DNA of 20,181 bases from Bacteriovoracaceae bacterium UBA4096 (GTDB lineage Bacteria; Bdellovibrionota; Bacteriovoracia; Bacteriovoracales; Bacteriovoracaceae): positions 4,298-24,478 of the forward strand of contig DFXY01000002.1 of assembly GCA_002381945.1 (NCBI GenBank), in the 5' to 3' direction. The notes below the pieces were generated by a model. It searched no databases. It was not told the origin of the DNA and worked only from the letters and a program-made list of their open reading frames with translations. Position numbers and translations under genes: made by a program. Shown piece after piece: positions 14,106-20,181 of this stretch (position 1 is the first letter of the stretch; every line of letters starts with the position of its first letter).

Positions 14106-14650
14106 GATTTTATGCTCTTTAAATAAGATTTTAAGTTCTTTACGACTATTTTAGAATCATCATTGATGCGGGCCAATTGAACACTACCTTGAAGAAGGGC
14201 CATGGTTCCTATGACTGCTTCATTAAGAGGGATGCGGATCTTCATCTCTTTAAATAATTTTGTCAGCCAATCTTTTTGTAGTTGATGCAATTTAATAATT
14301 TCTTTTTGAAGATCAGGGTCTACTAGTTGCCATTCAAGACTCAAGGCCCCCACAGGACAAACTCTTTTCTTATCACAAATCCAAGAGGTGAGTTTTTCTG
14401 CATAATTAATGATTTGTTTTTCCGGTGAGAGATGACGGTATCTCTCTACCCACTGACTAAAAGCTTCCTGATAGAAGCGGTAAAGCTCAATGGCCAGGGC
14501 ATTCTTGGAGGGGTAGTGATGGAAAAGACTCGCTTTCTTAATATTCATGGCCGTGGCAAGTTCTTGCAAACTAAACCCATTTAATCCCTTGGATAATAGC
14601 ATCCGGCTAGCAGCATGTAATAACTCCGTTTTAGTGGATACAGTAGACAT
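14102..14650 (-). CDS. TetR/AcrR-family transcriptional regulator of the acyl-CoA locus
   Basis: 182 residues. Residues 8-55 contain the TetR helix-turn-helix: LLHAASRMLLSKGLNGFSL followed by LATAMNIKKASLFHHYPSKNALA. The C-terminal part is the helical ligand-binding domain; C105 in a KKRVCPVGAL turn is notable. The neighbouring thiolase and three hotdog proteins suggest an acyl-CoA or fatty-acid-derived ligand (inference). The promoter (TTGACA-18-TATAAT) has a palindrome in its spacer, so the protein should repress itself as well as the divergent thiolase. AAGGA lies about 11 nt upstream of the ATG. Confidence 0.93.
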   Translation of the reverse strand: MSTVSTKTELLHAASRMLLSKGLNGFSLQELATAMNIKKASLFHHYPSKNALAIELYRFYQEAFSQWVERYRHLSPEKQIINYAEKLTSWICDKKRVCPVGALSLEWQLVDPDLQKEIIKLHQLQKDWLTKLFKEMKIRIPLNEAVIGTMALLQGSVQLARINDDSKIVVKNLKSYLKSIKS

Positions 14651-14672
14651 TTTTCCAATCCTTGATTATACT
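14644..14672 (+). promoter_or_regulatory. Promoter of the thiolase operon
   Basis: TAGACA (14644-14649), 17-bp spacer, TATACT (14667-14672). Both hexamers are 5/6 matches. Predicted transcription start is about 14679-14680, at the first base of the palindromic operator. Confidence 0.6.
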
Positions 14673-14702
14673 ATTATAGCCTACCGACCGGTAGGTTGTC
14701 AA
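14673..14702 (-). promoter_or_regulatory. Promoter of the tetR operon
   Basis: On the minus strand: TTGACA (14702-14697) and TATAAT (14678-14673), both perfect, with an 18-bp spacer that contains the whole operator. Confidence 0.75.
14680..14695. promoter_or_regulatory. TetR-type palindromic operator
   Basis: CCTACCG-AC-CGGTAGG: two perfect 7-bp arms around AC. The ACCGACCGGT core is typical of TetR-family operators. It lies between the -35 and -10 of tetR and at about +1 to +16 of the thiolase transcript, so one bound dimer could shut both. Confidence 0.85.
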
Positions 14703-14713
14703 AAAGGATGTAT

Positions 14714-15979
14714 ATGAGAAAAGTTGCAATTATAAGTGGTTCGAGAACTCCCTTCGTCAAATCGATGGCCAATTATCAGGGGGCCTCTAATTATGATTTA
14801 TTAAGTGCTGCCTTTATTGATCTGGTGGCAAAAAATCAACTGGAAGGAAAAGTCCTAGGCGATGTCATTGCAGGAACTGTGATGAACCATCCATTTGACT
14901 GGAATCTGACTCGTGAAGTTGTTCTGGGATCTAAGCTCTCACCGGAGACCCCAGGGTTAAACATCCAAAGGGCCTGTGGAACAGGACTTGAAGCAGCCAA
15001 TCTGGTGGCCCTGAAAATTGCAACAGGACAAATAGAGTCCGGGGTTGCCGGTGGATCCGATACAAATTCGGATATTCCTTTAATCGGCCAGAGAAAATTA
15101 ACTCACTGGTTGATTAAGCTTCAAAACGCTAAATCGTTTCCTGAAAAATTAAAAGTTTTTACCAGTTTTAATCCAACACTTTTAAAACCACAGGTTCCGG
15201 CAGTTAAAGAACCGCGGACGGGATTATCCATGGGTGAACATACTGAGCTCATGGTTAAAGAATGGAAAATTTCACGTGAAGATCAGGATCAGCTGGCCTA
15301 TGAATCCCATCAAAAAGCCGCTAAAGCTTTTGATGAAGGATTTCATGATGACTTAATTGTGACCTTTAAGTCATTAAGCAAAGATACCATTACCAGAAAA
15401 GAAACATCTCTTGAGAAACTTGCGAAACTTCGACCGGCCTTTGATCAATCAGAGAGTGGTACTTTGACTGCCGGGAATTCGACTCCCTTAACAGATGGTG
15501 CTTCTGTTGTTCTATTAGGTTCAGAAGAATGGGCCCGGGAAAATAAACTGGAGGTGGCAGCATATTTCAAAGACTGTGAAGTTTCGGCGGTTGATTTTGT
15601 CGGGGGTGCAGGACTCCTCATGGCCCCCACTGTTGCTGTTTCTAGACTTTTAGCAAGAAATAATCTTTCACTTCAGGACTTTGACTTCTATGAAATTCAT
15701 GAAGCGTTTGCAGGACAGGTTCTTTGTACCTTAAAGGCCTGGGAAGATTCTGATTATTGTAAACGAATCTTGAAACGTGACAAACCAATGGGTTCCATTG
15801 ATCGCGCGCGGATGAATATCAAGGGTGGCAGTCTTGCCTTGGGGCATCCTTTTGCCGCGACTGGTGGAAGAATTATAGCTACTGCAGCTAAAATTTTGAA
15901 AGAGAAAGGTCAGGGCCGAATTCTTATTTCAATTTGTACTGCGGGTGGAATGGGTGTAGCTGCCATCATCGAGAGGTAA
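14714..15979 (+). CDS. fadI: Acetyl-CoA acyltransferase (FadI-like thiolase)
   Basis: 421 residues, thiolase II-like. Cleaves 3-ketoacyl-CoA with CoA to give acetyl-CoA and a shortened acyl-CoA (beta-oxidation), or runs the reverse condensation. The nucleophile is C88 (QRACGTGLEAAN); H329 (YEIHEAFAGQ), H378 (GGSLALGHPFAATGGR) and C408 (SICTAGGMG) complete the site. At about 420 residues with a long insert (residues 120-165) it resembles FadI/trifunctional beta subunits more than the 390-residue FadA. The frame opens earlier, but the start MRKVAIISGSRTPF at 14714 has AAAAAGGA 6 nt upstream; the upstream TTG at 14696 abuts the operator. No fadJ-type gene lies in the window. Confidence 0.93.
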   Translation: MRKVAIISGSRTPFVKSMANYQGASNYDLLSAAFIDLVAKNQLEGKVLGDVIAGTVMNHPFDWNLTREVVLGSKLSPETPGLNIQRACGTGLEAANLVALKIATGQIESGVAGGSDTNSDIPLIGQRKLTHWLIKLQNAKSFPEKLKVFTSFNPTLLKPQVPAVKEPRTGLSMGEHTELMVKEWKISREDQDQLAYESHQKAAKAFDEGFHDDLIVTFKSLSKDTITRKETSLEKLAKLRPAFDQSESGTLTAGNSTPLTDGASVVLLGSEEWARENKLEVAAYFKDCEVSAVDFVGGAGLLMAPTVAVSRLLARNNLSLQDFDFYEIHEAFAGQVLCTLKAWEDSDYCKRILKRDKPMGSIDRARMNIKGGSLALGHPFAATGGRIIATAAKILKEKGQGRILISICTAGGMGVAAIIER

Positions 15980-15983
15980 GTTT

Positions 15984-16505
15984 ATGCATATGATTCTTCG
16001 AACCATATTTATTTTCTTAAAAAAACCTTTTCTCCAAAAGTGTCAGTTTCATGATAAGACCACCGTTACTATGCGCGTTCTTCCGACAGATCTGGATTTA
16101 CTGTGGCATGTAAACAATGGTGTCTACTTTTCTTTCATGGATTTTGGCCGATGGGACATGGTCTTTAGAAGCGGTATCTATCAGCTCTCTTCCGAGCAGG
16201 GATGGTATGCGGTGGTTGCTGGTGAAACGATTAAATTTAAAAAGTCACTTGAACTATGGAACAAATTCCAGCTTGAAACCCGAAATATTGGCCATGATGA
16301 TAAATACTTTTTTATCCAGCAAAAATTTATTTATAAAGGTGAACTCATGGCAACGGGCCTAGTTAAAATAAGGTTTTTGAAGCGCAAAGGTGGTACGGTT
16401 TCAGCGAAGGAAGTAATAGATTTAATTCAGGATCATCAACTGCCAGACCTCTCTGCTGAACTGGGTCAGGAATGGTTTGGCCTAGAGAGTAAGTACTTGG
16501 TGTAG
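15984..16505 (+). CDS. Hotdog thioesterase (THEM6/4HBT_2-like)
   Basis: 173 residues. The segment MRVLPTDLDLLWHVNNGVYFSFMDFGRWD (30-58) is the 4HBT_2/THEM6-like signature, with D36 and the HVNNGVY turn; acyl-CoA ester hydrolysis is the likely but unproven role. A hydrophobic/basic N-terminus (MILRTIFIFLKKPF) may attach it to the membrane. It starts 4 bp after the thiolase stop, with AGAGGTAAG overlapping that stop codon as ribosome binding site, so both are in one operon. Confidence 0.87.
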   Translation: MHMILRTIFIFLKKPFLQKCQFHDKTTVTMRVLPTDLDLLWHVNNGVYFSFMDFGRWDMVFRSGIYQLSSEQGWYAVVAGETIKFKKSLELWNKFQLETRNIGHDDKYFFIQQKFIYKGELMATGLVKIRFLKRKGGTVSAKEVIDLIQDHQLPDLSAELGQEWFGLESKYLV

Positions 16506-16516
16506 TTTTAGATAGC

Positions 16517-16529
16517 TTTAAGTCCACTT
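16517..16529 (+). repeat. TTTAAGTCCACTT repeat, copy 1
   Basis: Exact 13-bp direct repeat of 16868-16880. It lies 54 nt before the ATG of the 25-codon ORF, while copy 2 lies 59 nt before the ATG of the first secreted paralogue. AGCT precedes both copies. Confidence 0.8.
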
Positions 16530-16534
16530 ATCCT

Positions 16535-16581
16535 TGGCCCACTGTTAGATCTGTGAAAGGATCACTCAGTAACAGGGGCCA
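16535..16581 (+). promoter_or_regulatory. Stem-loop covering the ribosome binding site of the 25-codon ORF
   Basis: TGGCCCACTGTTA (16535-16547) pairs with TAACAGGGGCCA (16570-16581): 12 bp with a single bulged A. A second small stem, GTGA/TCAC, sits inside. The structure ends 2 nt before the ATG at 16584 and buries the AGGGG that would be its ribosome binding site. There is no T-run, so it is not a standard terminator for the thioesterase gene, although no other terminator is visible there. Confidence 0.55.
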
Positions 16582-16583
16582 GA

Positions 16584-16661
16584 ATGAAACTCATCGCACT
16601 CACAATAATTTTATTTTTATGGACATTAGCTCAATCAGCTCAGGTCTTTTCCTCCCATTGA
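16584..16661 (+). CDS. 25-residue signal-peptide ORF, possible remnant of the secreted family
   Basis: The ORF encodes an almost pure signal peptide (MKLIALTIILFLWTLAQSAQ then VFSSH and stop). After the stop the same frame stays open for about 45 codons, with no recognisable match to the neighbouring paralogues. Its leader shares the TTTAAGTCCACTT element and the TGTTA/TAACA arms with the leader of the 16940 gene. It may be a decayed first copy of that family or a true small peptide. The 16662-16867 stretch that follows shows nothing else I can support. Confidence 0.4.
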   Translation: MKLIALTIILFLWTLAQSAQVFSSH

Positions 16662-16867
16662 AAAGTCACTTCTTCTTTGTGTGAAGATTTTGTCAGGATA
16701 GCGCCTTCGCTAATATGTTTTTTTCTTACTGCAAAGTTTGAAAATACCTTGGGGTTTTTCGTTGTGAAATTTGGAGGAGTGCAGAGTTGCGAGTGAAATC
16801 TAATTCGTTCTCTTGGGGCCATATTGACTTTTTAGTAAAAGATAGGTCGCAAGGCGCTTGAGCTAAT

Positions 16868-16880
16868 TTTAAGTCCACTT
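16868..16880 (+). repeat. TTTAAGTCCACTT repeat, copy 2
   Basis: Exact copy of 16517-16529. Downstream, TGTTA (16894-16898) and TAACA (16923-16927) arms with flanking CCAA/TTGG recur as in copy 1, which points to a duplicated promoter/leader rather than a chance 13-mer. Confidence 0.8.
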
Positions 16881-16939
16881 CAATCCAACTCTTTGTTAAA
16901 AAAAATCTGACCGTACAACTTATAACATTGGAGTTTTTT

Positions 16940-17383
16940 ATGAAAAAGTTAGCACTGTCTTTGGGGTTATTGATGTGTTCAGGCGTTTATGCTTCTGAAA
17001 CTCTCATAATGGAAGTTCCAGGATTCTTTATGAGAAGTGAATCCAAAGCAAAATTCGAAGTTAACAAAGAAATGGGCAGGGCCTGGGTAACTTTGGTGAC
17101 GACTGAAAATCATGGTTCTAGACGTGATCGTTATGAAAGAGAGACTAGAGGAAAAGTTGAAGGTCTAAGTTTTGATGCTTCAACCTCGGCCATCGTTTAT
17201 GATCATGATGGTGCCCTTCATGAATGTGCCAAAGTGGTCACGAGAGGCCGTTCTATATTTCGTTATAATAAGATTATACCAACTGGCTGCCAGTTAAGAG
17301 TGAAAGAAACAAGAAAACCTCATGATGATGGTTATCACACAACGATGCGAGATGTGACTCAGGTTTTTCTTATTACAAAATAG
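16940..17383 (+). CDS. Small secreted protein, paralogue A (unknown family)
   Basis: 147 residues from the ATG at 16940, chosen over an upstream TTG because TTGGAG precedes it and the signal peptide starts there (MKKLALSLGLLMCSGVYAS, cleavage before E). The mature protein is beta-rich and basic. It shares with the gene at 17611 the block GLSFDAST..I...HDG....CAKVV.RG.SIFR[YH]N[KR], a second cysteine about 23 residues later (TGCQLR), and an LITK C-terminus. The two conserved cysteines suggest a disulfide in the periplasm or outside. I recognise no named family. A strong terminator follows, so it is transcribed alone. Confidence 0.8.
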   Translation: MKKLALSLGLLMCSGVYASETLIMEVPGFFMRSESKAKFEVNKEMGRAWVTLVTTENHGSRRDRYERETRGKVEGLSFDASTSAIVYDHDGALHECAKVVTRGRSIFRYNKIIPTGCQLRVKETRKPHDDGYHTTMRDVTQVFLITK

Positions 17384-17407
17384 ATAGAGCATAATCTGCT
17401 TTTTGAG

Positions 17408-17442
17408 GGCGCATATGTGAATAACATATGCGCCTTTTTTTT
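17408..17442 (+). terminator. Rho-independent terminator after paralogue A
   Basis: GGCGCATATGT (17408-17418), loop GAATA, ACATATGCGCC (17424-17434): a perfect 11-bp stem followed by eight T. It separates the two paralogous genes into different transcripts. Confidence 0.95.
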
Positions 17443-17610
17443 ATCTAAATTCTTTTGCTGTAAAGTTTCATGAGTGCATTTATTGCTACATCAAGAGAAT
17501 CAAACTTAAGAGAAACTGTATGTTAAGACTTCGTCAAGAGGAGTGATTCTATTTTTATTTTAGTTTTGATCGGTTAAGTATCCTGTTCCACAAACTTTAA
17601 AGGAGTTTAT

Positions 17611-18018
17611 ATGAAAATGTTATTTGTTGCTCTTTCACTCATGATTGGAACTGCTTCTGCCGCAAGTATGAAAGTTCTTGATGTTGAACATGACTTCAGA
17701 TTTGCTAAATCATCATCATACTTTTATGTAAAGGCCGGTAGTGATGTCGTTTATGTTCAATCTCAGGTTGAGGAGTCAATGGTTTATGGGGATCAACATT
17801 CAGTGACGGACTTCTATCGTAATCGTATTCCAGGGCTCTCTTATGATGCCAGCACTAGACTCATTACCTTTACTCATGATGGTGTTGAAACAGTGTGTGC
17901 CAAAGTCGTGCCTCGTGGAATTTCAATTTTCCGTCACAACCGCGTATACAATAAAGATTGTAAGTTCAAAACGGAAGTTGATAACCGTCATGTCAGAGTA
18001 TGGTTAGTAACTAAATAA
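17611..18018 (+). CDS. Small secreted protein, paralogue B (unknown family)
   Basis: 135 residues with a signal peptide (MKMLFVALSLMIGTASAA, cleavage near AAS) and AAAGGAG (17599-17605) before the ATG. Its second half aligns with paralogue A: GLSYDASTRLITFTHDG, CAKVVPRGISIFRHNRV, NKDCKFK, and the VWLVTK end. The first halves have diverged. The pair of conserved cysteines fits an exported disulfide protein. It is slightly shorter than paralogue A because it lacks the basic HDDGYHTT insert near the C-terminus. Function unknown. A hairpin at 18032-18064 follows. Confidence 0.8.
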   Translation: MKMLFVALSLMIGTASAASMKVLDVEHDFRFAKSSSYFYVKAGSDVVYVQSQVEESMVYGDQHSVTDFYRNRIPGLSYDASTRLITFTHDGVETVCAKVVPRGISIFRHNRVYNKDCKFKTEVDNRHVRVWLVTK

Positions 18019-18031
18019 TCTTCAATTCTCA

Positions 18032-18064
18032 AAACATGGTGGATACTCGCAGTCCACTATGTTT
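18032..18064 (+). other. Inverted repeat between paralogue B and the next gene
   Basis: AAACATGGTGGA (18032-18043) pairs with TCCACTATGTTT (18053-18064): 12 bp with one G-T wobble and a 9-nt loop. It may end the paralogue B transcript, though only TTT follows. It also covers the -35 and spacer of the next promoter and touches its -10, so an operator role is possible. Confidence 0.55.
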
Positions 18065-18069
18065 ATAAT
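18040..18069 (+). promoter_or_regulatory. Predicted leaderless promoter of the 18076 methyltransferase
   Basis: A perfect TATAAT (18064-18069) lies 6 nt before the ATG. The best -35 is TGGATA (18040-18045) with an 18-bp spacer, a weak 4/6 match. No Shine-Dalgarno sequence is present. Confidence 0.55.
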
Positions 18070-18075
18070 GAGAGA

Positions 18076-18738
18076 ATGAAGACCTATCAAATTAAGTATC
18101 CCACCCAAATCAAACAACGCACTCTTGGAAATAAACTCTTTGTGATGGAGGTTATTCGTGACCTGGATGAGGCGATTGAACTTATCTGTGAAGCCATGAC
18201 TCCTGAAGAGCAGCTTGATCCATTTGCAGAAGATCTGTGCCCATATTTTGGAATTTTATGGCCGGCGGCCGAAGCCCTGGCACAATTTCTTCATGCCTAT
18301 CCTGAATTAATTAAAAATAAGAAAGTCCTGGAGCTGGGGTGTGGCCTTGGTTATCCTTCAATGGTGGCCACTTACCAAGGGGCAGAAGTTCTTGCTACTG
18401 ATTTTCATCCTGATGTTGAATTCTATTTTCAGCGTAACTGTCGTCATTCAGCGCTTTCTTGTTCTTATAAGCGTCTTAATTGGAGAGAAGGTTCAGGAGA
18501 TATCGGTCAGTTTGATGTGGTTATGGGATCAGATATCCTGTATGAGTCCAAACATGCTCGAGAAGTCGCACTTGGACTATTGAAATTTCTAAAACCTGGA
18601 GGAACAATTCTTTTATCTGATCCCGGTCGCAATTATCTGCAGAAATTCATTGATGCCATCAATCAGGAAGGACTCCACGAAGAAATCACAACTATTCCAA
18701 TCAATGGAAAAGAAATCTTCATGTTGGTTATCCGATGA
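18076..18738 (+). CDS. Class I SAM methyltransferase, Methyltransf_16 / METTL21-like
   Basis: 220 residues. The order PYFGILWPAAEALAQFL (about 56-72), KKVLELGCGLGYPSMVA (motif I, about 83-99), ATDFHPDVE (acidic loop), LNWRE, FDVVMGSDILYE (motif IV) and LKPGGTILLSDPGR is that of the lysine-methyltransferase-like Methyltransf_16 group (METTL21/ETFBKMT type), in which a WP motif and a GSDxxYE motif are diagnostic. Eukaryotic members methylate lysines in proteins; bacterial members are mostly untested. Protein lysine methylation is the best guess. Single gene, predicted leaderless, between paralogue B and a convergent small ORF. Confidence 0.87.
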   Translation: MKTYQIKYPTQIKQRTLGNKLFVMEVIRDLDEAIELICEAMTPEEQLDPFAEDLCPYFGILWPAAEALAQFLHAYPELIKNKKVLELGCGLGYPSMVATYQGAEVLATDFHPDVEFYFQRNCRHSALSCSYKRLNWREGSGDIGQFDVVMGSDILYESKHAREVALGLLKFLKPGGTILLSDPGRNYLQKFIDAINQEGLHEEITTIPINGKEIFMLVIR

Positions 18739-18747
18739 GAATGTTTT

Positions 18748-18819
18748 TTAATGAACAATATACTGAGTAAAGTAATAAAGACTGCACGCCATGGCCAAAA
18801 CAGTAAATTTAAAGATCAT
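18748..18819 (-). CDS. 23-residue hydrophobic microprotein
   Basis: ATG at 18819, stop at 18748-18750. The ribosome binding site AAGGAGGAG (minus strand, 18830-18822) is among the strongest in the window and spaced well from the ATG. The peptide starts MIFKFTVLAMACSLYYF, a short membrane helix or lipoprotein-like signal with a cysteine at position 12 (the lipobox would be AMAC, a weak match). A TTGGTA-18-TAAAAT promoter precedes it. It is convergent with the methyltransferase gene, 9 bp away. Function unknown; candidate small membrane protein, toxin or leader peptide. Confidence 0.55.
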   Translation of the reverse strand: MIFKFTVLAMACSLYYFTQYIVH

Positions 18820-18854
18820 TTCTCCTCCTTGAGAAAAGTCACATTTTTTTATTC

Positions 18855-18884
18855 ATTTTAGCGTTATTTTTTAACTACTACCAA
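18855..18884 (-). promoter_or_regulatory. Promoter of the 23-residue ORF
   Basis: On the minus strand: TTGGTA (18884-18879, 4/6), 18-bp spacer, TAAAAT (18860-18855, 5/6). Predicted leader of about 29 nt. The rest of the gap up to 19115 shows a GATTAG...CTAATC inverted repeat (about 18910-18945) and no convincing gene; the yebC promoter must lie there, but I cannot place it well. Confidence 0.5.
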
Positions 18885-19115
18885 GAGGAAAAAACTTAAG
18901 ATTATCCTGATTAGTTTGGTCGGCAACTTGTTTGAAGTCTAATCTGTATCAGCCTTTATCATCATCAATGGCCGCTTGAAGAAAATGATCATTCGATTAT
19001 CAAGCTTGCATAAATTTGTCTCTGGATCTCTCTGCGTTAATTGCGCCTTTTTGCGGCCTGATCAATCTTTTTAAGTTATAGTTAATTATCAATTTCAAGC
19101 TAGTAGGAGTGTTAC

Positions 19116-19856
19116 GTGGGTCGTAAATGGAACAATATTAAAATGAAAAAAGCTGCTCAAGACAAGCAGCGTTCTCAAAGTTATACCAAAGTACTTCGCG
19201 AAATTCTGATGGCCGTTAAAAATGCGGGCCATGCAGAGGTTGAGGCCAATTTTGCCCTTAAAATTGCTCTTCTTAAGGCCCGTGAGTTCAATGTTCCAAA
19301 AGATAACGTTGATAAGGCCATTAAAAAAGGTTTGGGTCAGGACGGAGCTGCCATTGAGGAAGTTAACTATGAAGGTTATGGAGTTGATGGTGTTGCGATT
19401 TTTATAGAAACGGCCACTGACAATCCTACACGTACTGTTAGTAACATCCGATCATACTTCAATAAGTATGGTGGAAGTATGGGAACTCCAGGATGCTTGC
19501 AGTTTGTTTTTGAACGAAAAGCAACTTTTACCATCAAGGAAGAAAGCCTTAAAGGCATGTCAACTGATGATCTTATGATGGAACTCATTGATTACAATAT
19601 TGATGATGTTGAGAGTGAGGAAGGCTTTGTGACAGTCAAGGGTCCGGTAGAGGCCTATCATGACATCTATAAAAAGCTCGAAGAGCTTAAAGTTAAGCTT
19701 GAAGACTCTGGTCTGGAAAGACTCCCTCTTAATACGAAAGAAATTTCTAAAGAAAGCTATGATAAAATTCAAAAACTCATTGACGTGCTTGAAGCAGACG
19801 ATGATGTTCAGACTGTTTATCATAATCTTGAATGGAATGAAGCCTTCGCTGACTAA
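19116..19856 (+). CDS. YebC/PmpR (TACO1) family protein, YeeN subtype
   Basis: 246 residues from a GTG with AGGAG 6 nt upstream. The N-terminus MGRKWNNIKMKKAAQDKQRSQSYTKVLREI follows E. coli YeeN rather than YebC, which begins MAGHSKW. The middle domain NYEGYGVDGVAIFIETATDNPTRTVSNIR and the C-terminal VLEADDDVQTVYHNLEW are family hallmarks. The family was long annotated as transcriptional regulators; more recent work ties YebC and TACO1 to translation of proline-rich stretches on the ribosome. The next gene, fabH, starts 23 bp downstream and is probably co-transcribed. Confidence 0.93.
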   Translation: MGRKWNNIKMKKAAQDKQRSQSYTKVLREILMAVKNAGHAEVEANFALKIALLKAREFNVPKDNVDKAIKKGLGQDGAAIEEVNYEGYGVDGVAIFIETATDNPTRTVSNIRSYFNKYGGSMGTPGCLQFVFERKATFTIKEESLKGMSTDDLMMELIDYNIDDVESEEGFVTVKGPVEAYHDIYKKLEELKVKLEDSGLERLPLNTKEISKESYDKIQKLIDVLEADDDVQTVYHNLEWNEAFAD

Positions 19857-19879
19857 CTTTAAATAACAAAGGATTTGTT

Positions 19880-20181
19880 ATGTTTCATTCTGAAATTATT
19901 GGCTCAGGCATGTACGTGCCTCCAGGAATCATCACAAATCATGATCTCTCAAAGATGATGGAAACTTCTCATGACTGGATTGTACAAAGATCTGGAATTG
20001 AAGAGCGCCGTTGGGTTACTCCTGATGTGGTCACAACGGACCTTGCACTAAATGCCTGTGAAGAGGCCATTAAAAATGCAGGAATTGATAAACAGGAGAT
20101 TGATTGTCTTTTATTTGCAACTATTTCACCTGATCATGATTTTCCTGGGTCCGGCTGTTTTCTTCAGCCCAAGCTTGGTCT
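19880..20181 (+). CDS. fabH: 3-oxoacyl-[acyl-carrier-protein] synthase III, 3' truncated by the window
   Basis: The first 100 residues are visible. The N-terminus HSEIIGSGMYVPPGIITNHDLSKMMETSHDWIVQRSGIEERRWV carries the FabH signature (DWIxxRxGIxERR at about 32-44), then ATISPDHDFPGSGCFLQPKLGL. FabH condenses acetyl-CoA with malonyl-ACP to start fatty-acid synthesis. The catalytic Cys-His-Asn residues lie past the window edge, so activity and the exact ketoacyl synthase III subtype cannot be confirmed. Start: ATG with AAAGGA 6 nt upstream. Confidence 0.9.
   Translation, partial: MFHSEIIGSGMYVPPGIITNHDLSKMMETSHDWIVQRSGIEERRWVTPDVVTTDLALNACEEAIKNAGIDKQEIDCLLFATISPDHDFPGSGCFLQPKLG

Noticed and set aside
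14696..14713. Upstream TTG start for the thiolase
   Set aside because: It abuts the operator and has no ribosome binding site, while the ATG at 14714 has AAAAAGGA and gives the standard thiolase N-terminus.
16640..16822. 60-codon open frame on the minus strand in the gap before paralogue A
   Set aside because: No ribosome binding site, no credible promoter at the right distance, no recognisable motif; a chance frame cannot be excluded.
18985..19074. 29-codon plus-strand ORF between the microprotein and yebC
   Set aside because: Only a weak GAAG before the ATG, no promoter at a fitting distance, and composition gives no hint of a fold.

Overview
The window looks like chromosomal DNA of a free-living or predatory Gram-negative bacterium, most likely of the Bdellovibrionota (Bacteriovorax/Peredibacter-like). 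This is inference: the DNA is moderately AT-rich, many small proteins carry Sec signal peptides, there is an outer-membrane beta-barrel protein, an S74-type fibre chaperone end, and several proteins closer in motif pattern to eukaryotic or mitochondrial homologues than to E. coli ones. There are no rRNA or tRNA genes, transposases, CRISPR arrays or prophage modules. Genes are tightly packed, with many 4-bp overlaps and convergent stop-codon overlaps.

Layout. 1-1000: the 3' end of an S74 intramolecular-chaperone protein and a ZIP-family metal transporter. 1000-4650: two predicted NrdR boxes, nrdB and nrdA (class Ia ribonucleotide reductase of the eukaryote-like subtype) and a strong terminator. 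4650-8000: a membrane-anchored methyltransferase, a small beta-barrel protein, a secreted protein of unknown function, a REC-PilZ response regulator and a periplasmic MsrA. 8000-12100: an NSUN4-like RNA m5C methyltransferase, uracil-DNA glycosylase, a DnaQ-type exonuclease fused to what looks like a decayed UvrC-type GIY-YIG domain, a PTPS/QueD-like protein with an altered zinc motif, and a seven-helix protein with the active-site layout of alkaline ceramidase (CREST superfamily). 12070-13240: an unknown HDxxHxxH protein and a small unknown protein.

13234-16505 is a coherent acyl-CoA locus. A TetR regulator and two hotdog-fold proteins run leftward as a translationally coupled operon; a FadI-like thiolase and a third hotdog thioesterase run rightward. 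One palindrome sits between them, placed to control both promoters.

16500-18020 holds a small family of secreted proteins: two clear paralogues, plus a 25-codon signal-peptide ORF whose leader resembles that of the first paralogue. 18070-20181: a METTL21/METTL16-domain-like methyltransferase, a 23-residue ORF on the minus strand with its own promoter and a strong ribosome binding site, a YeeN-type YebC protein, and the start of fabH.

A recurrent feature is genes whose -10 element lies only 5-6 nt before the ATG, with no Shine-Dalgarno sequence (msrA, the NSUN4-like gene, ung, the exonuclease and the 18076 methyltransferase). These are predicted leaderless transcripts. They sit beside genes with classical AAGGAG sites (nrdB, nrdA, the secreted paralogues, the 77-residue ORF).
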